Below are positions 14,456-22,750 of a stretch of DNA of 33,534 bases, one piece after another; within the stretch, counting starts at the first letter, position 1, and the number at the start of each line of letters is the position of its first letter. Source of the stretch: Bacteroidaceae bacterium (GTDB lineage: Bacteria; Bacteroidota; Bacteroidia; Bacteroidales; Bacteroidaceae). Both the position numbers and the translations under genes were made by a program. The notes under the pieces are model-generated. The model saw only the letters and a list, made by a program, of their open reading frames with translations. It did not search any database and was not told the origin of the DNA. Where the stretch lies: assembly GCA_017961145.1 (NCBI GenBank), contig JAGCXU010000031.1, positions 1 through 33,534 on the forward strand, in the 5' to 3' direction.

Positions 14456-17400
14456 CTATTTAATTGCAATCTTTTTGCCATTTATGATGTAGAGTCCCTT
14501 CGAAGGCTTGCTTACCTTCTGACCAGAAAGGTTGTAGATGGACTGTTGACCTTTGTTTACAGTCTGTTGTCCGTCGGTAATTTCATTTATGCCATTCGGG
14601 TCGTCCCAAACATAGGTGAAGGGCGAGATGTTCTCGGCATAGACAAACGAAGTGCCGTCGAAGACATAGCCGCTCTCTGTTTCCACGAATATGCCGGGAT
14701 GGACTTGTCTACCGGACTCTGTGATGCTGACATTTCCTTCGAAGAGAACAGGCTCGCCTGCAAGATAGGTCTCGGGAGTCGAGTCGAGAATGCCGTCTTC
14801 ACCTACAAGTCCGAGTCCTGCCCATGTGCTGAAAGGAAGTTGAAGAGCCTGATATCCCTCACTTGTCTTCGTGAAGGTAAGTTTCTCGGCCGTGAATTCT
14901 GTTGGGATATAGAAAGGCTTGTTTCCGTCGATTACGAGCGTTTGAGCTGTGCTATCGGGACCTACAACATTTACGTTTGCCAGCAACTCCGGCGTCGGCT
15001 GCTTCTTCTCGGCCTGTCCGGCCTTGACGTAAGCGATAGAGTTGGCGGGAAGCGGGTTCATCTCGCTCACGCCTGCTGTACCCGTACCATAATAATAGAG
15101 GGTGTGAGGTATCGTGTCGCCTTCGTAGTAAGCAGTCATCTCTCCGCGATAAGTGGCTGGACCATAAGGGACAAGCACTTCATAGCCATTTCCTTCGCAA
15201 GCAACAATGGTGAAGCCTGCCTTCATCTTCTCGACAACGTTGGAGGGAGGCGTCATCCTCTTCTTGTTCGAGAGATAGATGAGATTGCCTTCATTGTCAT
15301 AAACCTTGAAGCCGATTGCGCCAGAGCCATTTATGACGTAGGTAGATGTACCAGAACTGGTAGTCGTGGTATAGTAGTAGCCATTGGTTTGATACTCATC
15401 CACGAAGTCACTCCATTGTCCTACATCAGCATAACCGGTGGGAGCTTCGCTACTGTCGTAAGCAACTCGATTCGCGCCTTTAGGTTTGCCCTCGAAAGGT
15501 CCATTAGAGATGGAGGGCGAAGGTTTAATGCGGTCGTCTATGAAGCAAATGCTTGGAGCCTTTGGGTAGCGAGCCATGTAAGCTTTTGCGGCATCAATAT
15601 CCGCCTGAGTAGTCGTTACCCAATAGTCGCTATAATCGCCCACATAGTATTTCTCATAAGGAACGAACATGCCATTCACTTCGAAGAGTTCACTCAAGTC
15701 GAGTTGGGCAGCATCACACATCTTCTTGGCCATGTGCAGGTAGTCCGTCTTTCCGTAAGTGACACGACCTCCCACGACCTCTCCATCTCCATTCGTAAGA
15801 CTTGAATCGTACGTTCCTGTCCGCTTCTGAATGGGGTCTTGACGAAGCATCTTGAAGAGCGTTGGATAGAAGTCGGGCTTATGTCCTTGAGCATGGAAAT
15901 AGAGGTAGAGCTGGAAGTAGAAACGCGTCTGTTCCCAGATGGTCATGCCGAACCAACCCTTGTTCTTAGCGTAATCTTCGAGTGTGTCGGTCACCTTCGA
16001 TCCACGTGTCGTTGAGACTCCATGCAGGAATACATTAACGTTGGAGAAGAGGTTGTTGCTCACCTCGGTTGCTCCCACGATATTTAGGCAAGCCTGATGG
16101 TTGTGACCTATCTCGTGAGAAGGTCCCCAGATGGCTCCACCACTCGAAGTGAGCTGGTTGTAGTTCATTACGGTAGAAAGCGTACTGTTCTCGTAGTAAG
16201 TTCCATAGGTGGTAGCATACATGTATCCGTGAGTGACAGAGAATGCGTTCCAGACATTACGGAAACGACCTGCCAAGTCTTCCTTGAAGCCCATCAAGTC
16301 TTCCTCGCACTCGATAAAGTTGTTCCAGATGCGCATCAAGCCCTCTGCTTCGCCCGTCCTGCCGATGGCATTCTTCACGAGGGTTCCAATCATGGCAAAG
16401 ACTACACGGTCGCACTTGAGGTTGACAACATTGCTCTTGTTGAGCAGTTTATCATAGAGAAGCGTCCAGTCCTGATTGGTCATTCCCCTTGTGTAGTCGA
16501 AATAGCCTTGCAGTTCTCCACCTTCGATGTGAATCTTTGCAGCAGGATAGTTGGCCAGATACTTGTTTGTGTTGTTGAGTTGATAGAAGATATAGACCGT
16601 ACTTGGGGCACTGATCAATACCGTATTGAGGCCTGCATGAAGAGTAGTAGTTGAGCCAGTCTGATGGTCGCCAGGACTGTCGCTATCCATCACGATTTCT
16701 GCCTGCAAAGTGCAATCCGAACTGGGTTCCTCGTTCACATAAATATAGATAATGTCGCCTGCCTTACCCACGATTCCAGTTGGGCCAGAAAGTTTTCCGA
16801 AAGCATAACTCATGCCTGCGTTTTCGTTCCAGGACATCTGCTGGAAATGGCTATAAACATTATAGTCATCACGAACGCGGAAGAACTTCTCGAACCCTTC
16901 TCTTGTATAACCAGAAGATGATGTGAAGCTTTCCCAAGTGTTGTTCTTGACTTTGAGCACCATTGCCTTCATGTCGTCATTCAGAATGGCATAGTCAGCA
17001 TTTGCAGCCAAAGCCTCATCGCTCAAAGCCTGTATCTCGTCCTTCAGAACTGTGCAAGCCTTGTCTTGGAAAAGATTCCCGAGAGCAGTTTTGTAGGTAT
17101 TTATGTTTTGTTGCAACTCTGTATAGGCATTCAGTTTAGCTCGTCCTGCTTCGATGAATTCATCGTCCAACTCCACCTCCTCGAAGCCCCAGACGCTATT
17201 GTTATTGTTACTATACCAACCTACGACCACATTGCTCGCATCACAATGAAGACCGACATTTCCGCTATCGAGGATGTAGTAGGACAAATTCGTCGCATCA
17301 TCGGTTCGTTGGATAGAGAAAGCATTCGTCCTGGAAGCATTCGTTCGGTATTGTGTGCTGAGACTGCCATTCTGCTGGACGATATACCGTTGTGTGCAAA

Positions 17401-18604
17401 GGTTCTGAATGTTCCATCGGCCGTTTGAAGCCTGAACGAGAGTCCAGTATTGCGAAAGCTTTTCTGCATCTTTGCTTTCACAGGTAAGGGCATTTGCTCC
17501 AATATTCTCGTTGATGTAGTTCGAATAGCCCATATTCCTGATACGGTAGTACTTCCCCACTTCAGGTTCAGAAAGACCGCTTTTTGCTCGCAGGTTATCC
17601 TCCACTTCCTGCAGGGAAAAGTTTTCGGCAATGGCTATGCTCCAGTCGGAACCTTGGTCATTCTGGCAAGTCCACTTGTAGAGAGTTGTGCCATCGCCAT
17701 TGAGGTTGAGGCAGACATTGCCCGAAAAGTCCTCTTTTTCCGAGAGGTTGATGTAGGCATCGTTCGTACCATTGTTGGGGCTGAATTGGATGAAGATTGT
17801 GTTCGAAGAGGTCGAAGGCGAGCGGAAGTTGTTGTCGTCGTTCAGGAAGCGTCCAGTATTGGCATTGCGGAGGGTATAGCCGCTGCCCGATTTCGTGAGG
17901 AGCCAAACCTGGGCGAGGGAGTTGTCGTTCTTGCCCACGCCTAAAGTGCTCGAACCATTATCCGAAAGGCGCGAATTACTGCTTCTGCGATTTGTAAGGC
18001 GGACTAAGTTCTTGTTGCTCAGAACATAGTTGACGTAAGCTCTGCCCGTAAGGTTGTCGAGGCTGGTAAGGGTGACCGTTCGGAAAGCCCAGTCTCGGTC
18101 TCCACCCTCGGAACCTTTGGCAGACGCGCCCATCAGTTTGCCATTGTTGTTCTGCATATAATACCTACCATTACTGCGCAAGGACCAATGCCCAGCCGTT
18201 GTCAACTGGGTAATGACATAACCGAGCTTAGTGGCCAATTCAGTAGTCGTACCCTTGTTAGTAGTTGCAGTAAGGTCGGCATAATAGTTGCCCAGACCGG
18301 TCTTGATGTAATATCTGTCGGTCGATTCCATTTCTTCCAACTGAACGAGATAACCGGCATTCGCTTGAGCATCGACTCCGTTAGGAGAAATCGTGGAGAC
18401 ACCAAGCTTGTTGCCCTCGGTTTCCACCACATAGGATATTGTTGCGGCATTATAGAGCACATACCATTTGCCCGTCTCGAGCGTAGTGGCTGCACTTCCC
18501 ACACTAATAATCTTTCCTGCAAATTCACTCGCTTGTGCCCATGCCGAAGTGGCTCCTAACAATGCGAGGAGAAAGGCAAGAATCAGTTTGATTGAGTTCT
18601 TCAT
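14456..18604 (-). CDS. M60-family metallopeptidase (probable mucin-type glycoprotein peptidase)
   Basis: A large secreted protein of 1382 residues with signal peptide (ending ...TSAWAQ). Three lectin-like, ricin-type or related beta modules appear to cover about 30-490, with repeated phrases such as YYIKTGLGNYY, YTLRNANTGRFL and WNIQNLCTQRYI. A helical linker follows, then the M60 region. The zinc site is HEIGH at 830-834 in GPSHEIGHNHQ, with Glu847 in GATEVSNN as the third ligand (HExxH, 12 residues, E), matching the M60 pattern. The C-terminus (SIYNLSGQKV...GLYIINGKKIAIK) is the tail also found on the GH30 protein. Characterised M60 enzymes cut O-glycosylated host proteins such as mucins. 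It is the first gene of the four-gene operon. Confidence 0.88.
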   Translation of the reverse strand: MKNSIKLILAFLLALLGATSAWAQASEFAGKIISVGSAATTLETGKWYVLYNAATISYVVETEGNKLGVSTISPNGVDAQANAGYLVQLEEMESTDRYYIKTGLGNYYADLTATTNKGTTTELATKLGYVITQLTTAGHWSLRSNGRYYMQNNNGKLMGASAKGSEGGDRDWAFRTVTLTSLDNLTGRAYVNYVLSNKNLVRLTNRRSSNSRLSDNGSSTLGVGKNDNSLAQVWLLTKSGSGYTLRNANTGRFLNDDNNFRSPSTSSNTIFIQFSPNNGTNDAYINLSEKEDFSGNVCLNLNGDGTTLYKWTCQNDQGSDWSIAIAENFSLQEVEDNLRAKSGLSEPEVGKYYRIRNMGYSNYINENIGANALTCESKDAEKLSQYWTLVQASNGRWNIQNLCTQRYIVQQNGSLSTQYRTNASRTNAFSIQRTDDATNLSYYILDSGNVGLHCDASNVVVGWYSNNNNSVWGFEEVELDDEFIEAGRAKLNAYTELQQNINTYKTALGNLFQDKACTVLKDEIQALSDEALAANADYAILNDDMKAMVLKVKNNTWESFTSSSGYTREGFEKFFRVRDDYNVYSHFQQMSWNENAGMSYAFGKLSGPTGIVGKAGDIIYIYVNEEPSSDCTLQAEIVMDSDSPGDHQTGSTTTLHAGLNTVLISAPSTVYIFYQLNNTNKYLANYPAAKIHIEGGELQGYFDYTRGMTNQDWTLLYDKLLNKSNVVNLKCDRVVFAMIGTLVKNAIGRTGEAEGLMRIWNNFIECEEDLMGFKEDLAGRFRNVWNAFSVTHGYMYATTYGTYYENSTLSTVMNYNQLTSSGGAIWGPSHEIGHNHQACLNIVGATEVSNNLFSNVNVFLHGVSTTRGSKVTDTLEDYAKNKGWFGMTIWEQTRFYFQLYLYFHAQGHKPDFYPTLFKMLRQDPIQKRTGTYDSSLTNGDGEVVGGRVTYGKTDYLHMAKKMCDAAQLDLSELFEVNGMFVPYEKYYVGDYSDYWVTTTQADIDAAKAYMARYPKAPSICFIDDRIKPSPSISNGPFEGKPKGANRVAYDSSEAPTGYADVGQWSDFVDEYQTNGYYYTTTTSSGTSTYVINGSGAIGFKVYDNEGNLIYLSNKKRMTPPSNVVEKMKAGFTIVACEGNGYEVLVPYGPATYRGEMTAYYEGDTIPHTLYYYGTGTAGVSEMNPLPANSIAYVKAGQAEKKQPTPELLANVNVVGPDSTAQTLVIDGNKPFYIPTEFTAEKLTFTKTSEGYQALQLPFSTWAGLGLVGEDGILDSTPETYLAGEPVLFEGNVSITESGRQVHPGIFVETESGYVFDGTSFVYAENISPFTYVWDDPNGINEITDGQQTVNKGQQSIYNLSGQKVSKPSKGLYIINGKKIAIK

Positions 18605-18642
18605 AATGTTAGATTTAGCTTTTTTATATGAATATTTGGGTA

Positions 18643-18650
18643 CAAAGATA
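18643..18650 (-). promoter_or_regulatory. -7 box for the M60 operon
   Basis: On the - strand TATCTTTG matches TAnnTTTG, 38 bases before the M60 start. It is followed by TACCC. A -33 box is not evident. Confidence 0.6.
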
Positions 18651-18753
18651 ACACTTTTATTTTATTTTTCTCAATACCTTCAAGAAATTCTTGTCAGAAT
18701 CGTTAAATCTCAACTCTTTTTCACATTTTGGGTTGTTTTTAAAGGAAATGTGC

Positions 18754-18761
18754 TATCTTTG
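18754..18761 (+). promoter_or_regulatory. -7 box for the MBOAT-SGNH pair
   Basis: TATCTTTG followed by CACTC is a full match; GTTG 18 bases upstream may serve as -33. The predicted leader is about 28 bases. It is back to back with the M60 promoter within 190 bases. Confidence 0.7.
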
Positions 18762-18793
18762 CACTCACAACCAAGCATAGCAAGGATAAAAGT

Positions 18794-20206
18794 ATGGTCT
18801 TCAATTCGTTCAATTTTATCATCATCTACCCTTTCATCTTTCTGCTTTACTATGCCATACCAGCGAAACACACGAAAGGCCGGAACCTATACCTGCTTAT
18901 TGCGAGCTACTTCCTCTATGCGCAATGGAAGCCCGTCTATGCCTTGATTCTTTTGGCCGTGACTGCCATTACTTTCTTCTCTGCGAAGATAATAACTAAG
19001 GCAAGCCACCCCAAGCAAATCCTGACGGCAGGAGTCTTGTTGACACTACTTCCCCTAGCTTTCTTCAAATATTTCAATTTCATTAATGAAACCATAGCCG
19101 GCATCCTCCCTTCCGGAATGAACTTCCACCTGGCAGGACTGAACTGGGCCATTCCTGTCGGCATTTCATTCTTCACGTTTCAGGCATTAGGTTATTTGTG
19201 GGATGTCTATTACAAACGTCAGACTGCGGAACACGATTTCCTCACCTATGCCTTGTTCATTTCCTTCTTTCCGAGCATTCTGGCTGGTCCCATCAACAAG
19301 GCTTCGCTCGTCATTCCTCAGTTGAAGCGACTTCGCCCCTATTTCGACTATGGCAAAGCCGTGGAGGGCTTGAAGATGTTGTTGTGGGGAATGTTTATGA
19401 AGGTAGTGGTTGCTGATCGCGTGGGCATTTATGTCGATACCGTCTTGCCAAGCTACGGGAACTATACTGGTTTGTCGTGCTTTCTGGCAAGCATACTCTA
19501 CACCATACAGATTTACACGGATTTTGCAGGCTACTCCCTGATGGCAATCGGCACAGGAAAGACCTTGGGCTTTGAGTTGACCGAGAACTTCCGACGCCCT
19601 TATTTTGCTGTGAGCGTGACCGACTTCTGGCATAGATGGCATATCTCGCTCTCCACATGGCTGAAGGATTATGTCTATATTCCCTTGGGAGGTAGCAGAT
19701 GCTCAAAGATGCGCAATTATTGGAACATCTTTGTCACCTTCCTCGTTAGCGGAATCTGGCATGGGGCAAACTGGACTTTTATCGTATGGGGTTGCATGCA
19801 TGGTGTTTGCCAGATAGTCGAGAAGATGCTGGGACAACAGAAATGCAATTATGCTTGGTTCGGCAGGTCCGTAAAGATTCTTGTCACCTTCCTGCTTGTC
19901 AATTTCGCCTGGTTGTTTTTCCGCATGCCCACCTTGAGTGATGCCTGTGGAGTGATTGCCCGAATCTTCAACCCTTCTCTCCCCATGACCATATTCTGGG
20001 GGCCAATTAACAACTTGGCTTTCATGGTTTTGGGAGTCGCAGCAGTAGGGATGAAGGATTTCCGAGATGAGTTTGCACCAGACAGGTTCCCCCTCATGAA
20101 CAACAGATCGAGGTTCATAAGATGGTTCGCCTATGTCCTCGTGCTTGTCCTGATCCTGACGGCTGGTGTGTTTGGAGCAGACCAATTCATTTACGCTAAT
20201 TTCTGA
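18794..20206 (+). CDS. MBOAT-family O-acyltransferase (AlgI/DltB-like)
   Basis: A 470-residue inner-membrane protein with about 11 or more helices. It starts with MVFNSFNFIIIYPFIFLLYY, typical of the AlgI branch, and carries YTDFAGYS, RPYFAVSVTDFWHRWHISLS, DYVYIPLGGS and SGIWHGANWTFIVWG; His323 in the last is the conserved catalytic histidine, and the FWHRWH histidine is also family-wide. Such proteins pass acyl groups, often acetyl, from the cytoplasm to a polymer outside, with a periplasmic SGNH-type partner. That partner follows five bases later. No polysaccharide synthesis genes are next to it, so the acceptor (cell-surface glycan, capsule, exported lipid-linked sugar) is open. Confidence 0.92.
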   Translation: MVFNSFNFIIIYPFIFLLYYAIPAKHTKGRNLYLLIASYFLYAQWKPVYALILLAVTAITFFSAKIITKASHPKQILTAGVLLTLLPLAFFKYFNFINETIAGILPSGMNFHLAGLNWAIPVGISFFTFQALGYLWDVYYKRQTAEHDFLTYALFISFFPSILAGPINKASLVIPQLKRLRPYFDYGKAVEGLKMLLWGMFMKVVVADRVGIYVDTVLPSYGNYTGLSCFLASILYTIQIYTDFAGYSLMAIGTGKTLGFELTENFRRPYFAVSVTDFWHRWHISLSTWLKDYVYIPLGGSRCSKMRNYWNIFVTFLVSGIWHGANWTFIVWGCMHGVCQIVEKMLGQQKCNYAWFGRSVKILVTFLLVNFAWLFFRMPTLSDACGVIARIFNPSLPMTIFWGPINNLAFMVLGVAAVGMKDFRDEFAPDRFPLMNNRSRFIRWFAYVLVLVLILTAGVFGADQFIYANF

Positions 20207-20211
20207 GGGTT

Positions 20212-21177
20212 ATGAGAAAGTTCATTTATCTGGTTTGCTTGTTCTTCCTGGTGATAGTCATCTTCGATCGCGTCTTTGGTTTCCTGATGGAGGGCATCTC
20301 CAGTCGGGTGGAAGTCGGAGTGACAGGACGCGACAATTTCATTTGCAACAAGGTTACGGACGACATGCTTGTCTTCGGTTCTTCCAGGGCGGTAGAGCAC
20401 TATAACGCACAGATGATTTCCGACTCTCTGGGGATTCCGTGCTATAATTGTGGGGAAACGGGTTGCGGTATCATCCTTGCTTACGGCCGACTCCTGATGA
20501 TTCTAGATAGATACACGCCCAAGACCATCATCTATGAAGTCACGCCCGAATTTGACTTTCTCGACGGTCAGGACAACCACCAGTTCCTCTTCAGCCTGAA
20601 AAGACACTACAACAGGCCTGGCATAGACAGCATATTCTGGAATGTCGACCCCAAAGAAAAGTACAAGATGCTCAGCAAAATGTACCAGCACAACTCGTCG
20701 TTCCTGCAGAATGTGGTTGCCTGTTTCACGGGGATCTCAGGCGAGACCGGCATCAAGGGATTCCGTCCGTATGATGTCGAGATGGATACCATGAAGGTGA
20801 GGAAGGGACATATCGCTTACGAAACCAGCAAAGATCGTGTTTACGACTCCCTTAAAATCCAATACCTCCACAAGTTTCTGGACAAGACAAAGGGGATGAA
20901 TGTCTTCTTTGTCGTTTCGCCCATGTGGTACGAGCAAGACACCTCCGTCATGGCCCCCATCAAAGAGATATGTCAAGAAAGGGGACCTCAGCTGATAGAC
21001 TTTGCTAACAGCCCCAAGTATGTCCACAATAACAAGTATTTCAAGGATGGAGAACACCTGAATGCACGAGGGGCAGACGAGTTCACAAGAGACCTGATTA
21101 AGGAACTGCGGAAACGGAACATCGGAGGGAACCCCTGTACGGGCCAAGCCCCTGCTACCTCAGTATCAGCCAGGTAA
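20212..21177 (+). CDS. SGNH-like acyltransferase partner of the MBOAT protein
   Basis: A 321-residue protein with one N-terminal membrane helix (about residues 4-22) that would act as an anchor, the rest in the periplasm. LVFGSSRAVEHYN has the block I serine of SGNH/GDSL-type proteins, and DGEHLNARGADEF near the C-terminus has the Asp-His pair (D-x-x-H). This matches the AlgJ/DltD-like proteins that complete acyl transfer started by MBOAT enzymes. It begins five bases after the MBOAT stop. Its last 23 bases overlap the 3' end of the antiporter gene on the other strand. The C-terminal tail after GGNPC is probably unstructured. Confidence 0.8.
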   Translation: MRKFIYLVCLFFLVIVIFDRVFGFLMEGISSRVEVGVTGRDNFICNKVTDDMLVFGSSRAVEHYNAQMISDSLGIPCYNCGETGCGIILAYGRLLMILDRYTPKTIIYEVTPEFDFLDGQDNHQFLFSLKRHYNRPGIDSIFWNVDPKEKYKMLSKMYQHNSSFLQNVVACFTGISGETGIKGFRPYDVEMDTMKVRKGHIAYETSKDRVYDSLKIQYLHKFLDKTKGMNVFFVVSPMWYEQDTSVMAPIKEICQERGPQLIDFANSPKYVHNNKYFKDGEHLNARGADEFTRDLIKELRKRNIGGNPCTGQAPATSVSAR

Positions 21178-22117
21178 GGTAGCTCAGGTAGCAGAGAACG
21201 AGCAACAGACCTTCCAAACGGCTGAATTTGCGGGCAGTCCAGCCAACAAGCCAGGTGAGCACGACACTTCCAACGAACATACCCCAGTCTATCGGTGTAA
21301 TCTCCGTGACAGCCATCGGAACCACACTGGTACAGAAGCCTATCACGAAGGCGATATTGAAGATATTGCTGCCTATCACATTGCCCAAAGCCAATCCGTA
21401 GCTGCCTTTGCGAGCCGCCATAACACTTGTGGCCAGTTCAGGGAGGCTTGTTCCACCTGCCAGAATAGTCATGCCGATGACGCTCTCGCTGAAGCCTATC
21501 TCGCGAGCAAGCGAAGCCGCATTATCCACCAGAACACGTCCACCAACCACCAGAGCCAGAATGCCCACCACAATAAGCGTGAGCATCCTCAGTACAGACA
21601 TCTCAGCCCTCGCGTTCTCCCCCTTGGTTGATTCAGAAGGAACCTCGGCTTTCCTGTCTCTTACCGCAATCCGATAAGTCACATAAAGATAGCCGCAGAA
21701 AGCAATAGCCAGCGTGAGACCTTCCAGCCTGGTTATCATCCCCCCACTCATGGCAAAGACGAGGAGCAGGACAGAGGCAACGAGACAGATGGGAATGTCG
21801 CGATACAGGAGAGAGCCGTCCACCTTGATGTTCCGCATGATGGCCGAGGCTCCGATGATGACGAGGATATTGAAGATATTGCTGCCCATCACGTTGCCCA
21901 CACTCATGTCTCCGCTACCACGAAGCACACTCATGAAACTGACGATAAACTCAGGCAGACTCGTACCAAGTGAGACAACGGTCAAACCGATGACGAGTTC
22001 GCTCACGTTTAGCCTTCTTGCCAGTCCGCAAGCCCCATCAGTAAAGCGGTCAGCTCCCCAAAGCACAACCGCAAAACAGACAATGATAAGAACTATCTCA
22101 AGCCACATATTCTCCAT
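21155..22117 (-). CDS. Calcium/sodium antiporter (CaCA family, YrbG-like)
   Basis: A 320-residue inner-membrane exchanger with about ten helices in two inverted halves. Each half has the alpha-repeat signature: GLTVVSLGTSLPEFIVS with GNVMGSNIFNILVIIG, and GMTILAGGTSLPELATS with GNVIGSNIFNIAFVIG. The acidic residue in each SLPE is the ion ligand. Length is typical of K+-independent or -dependent YrbG-like proteins. ATG 22117 (MENMWLEIV) is preferred over an in-frame TTG four codons upstream, because the TTG lies inside the -7 promoter box. The predicted leader is then only about six bases. It converges on the SGNH gene with a 23-bp overlap. Confidence 0.92.
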   Translation of the reverse strand: MENMWLEIVLIIVCFAVVLWGADRFTDGACGLARRLNVSELVIGLTVVSLGTSLPEFIVSFMSVLRGSGDMSVGNVMGSNIFNILVIIGASAIMRNIKVDGSLLYRDIPICLVASVLLLVFAMSGGMITRLEGLTLAIAFCGYLYVTYRIAVRDRKAEVPSESTKGENARAEMSVLRMLTLIVVGILALVVGGRVLVDNAASLAREIGFSESVIGMTILAGGTSLPELATSVMAARKGSYGLALGNVIGSNIFNIAFVIGFCTSVVPMAVTEITPIDWGMFVGSVVLTWLVGWTARKFSRLEGLLLVLCYLSYLTWLILR

Positions 22118-22126
22118 AAACGCCTG

Positions 22127-22134
22127 CAAAGGTA
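22127..22134 (-). promoter_or_regulatory. -7 box almost on top of the antiporter start
   Basis: TACCTTTG on the - strand is followed by CAGGCGTTT and then ATG. The expected transcript start leaves only a few leader bases. Confidence 0.6.
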
Positions 22135-22242
22135 CGAGTTTTTCATGAAACTACCAAATGTTTTCAGCACTATTTTGCATTAACTTTACAATTATTTCTT
22201 AACTAGTTAAAATTCTCTGAATTTTAAAACACTACCTTTTAC

Positions 22243-22308
22243 ACTTGCAATCGTAACACTTTAAGTTTGGCATCGTAACGTTCGTCGTTGGGCATCGACA
22301 GGGAAGAG
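22243..22308. repeat. 22-bp-period repeat array, copy 2
   Basis: Three units at 22243-22264, 22265-22286 and 22287-22308 share TTGSCATCG or TTGCAATCG followed by TAAC in the first two. The middle unit (GTTTGGCATCGTAACG...) is nearly the same as the array at 8823 read on the - strand. The palindrome at 22309-22454 begins at the next base. Confidence 0.8.
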
Positions 22309-22454
22309 TAACAAAGTAACAAAATAACAAGCGAAAAAAAGAGAGAAAACTTTTTCCCTACCTATATATAATTCAACTACTATACTATTAATAATATATT
22401 ATATAGCTTTTTCTTTTCTCTAGGTATAATAGTGTTTGTTTTGTTATTTTGTTA
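22309..22454. repeat. Nested AT-rich imperfect palindrome, about 146 bp
   Basis: Outer arms TAACAAAGTAACAAAA (22309-22324) and 22439-22454 match at 15 of 16 positions. Middle arms AGAGAAAA (22342-22349) and TTTTCTCT (22414-22421), and inner arms CTATATA (22362-22368) and TATATAG (22400-22406), are nested in order. The apex is nearly pure A+T. A large cruciform or stem is possible. Confidence 0.65.
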
Positions 22455-22640
22455 TTGCCATTCATTGTGCTGAAAAACTCCCTTGTCATGCTTCTGAGAG
22501 TTTCCAGTCGAGACAAGAAATCCAGAATGCGAAAAGCAGAAAAGGCTCTTTTTCTCCACACAAAATACAACATTTTGTGACGAAATAGGAGCAATATTGT
22601 TCTATTTGTCGCTTTTTAAGTTTCGTTAATACTCTTTTTG

Positions 22641-22671
22641 TTTGCAGTTTTGCTATTTCTTCTTACCTTTG
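22641..22671 (+). promoter_or_regulatory. Full Bacteroidota promoter for the TPR-like gene
   Basis: TTTG (22641-22644), 19 bases, then TACCTTTG (22664-22671) and CACTC: a complete consensus match. The leader is about 75 bases and contains an out-of-use in-frame ATG at 22685. Confidence 0.85.
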
Positions 22672-22750
22672 CACTCAGAAACGGATGGACAATCTCAGAT
22701 TGCTCCACCAGACAAAACTGAAGTTGAACATTATTTATATAAGTAGAAAA

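Noticed and set aside
14438..15805. Long + strand open frame opposite the M60 gene
   Set aside because: No motif, and it shadows a well-supported secreted peptidase.
22388..22594. Possible 68-codon - strand gene in the space before the TPR-like gene
   Set aside because: Its end is inside the AT-rich palindrome, it has no promoter or known motif, and its composition is not convincing.
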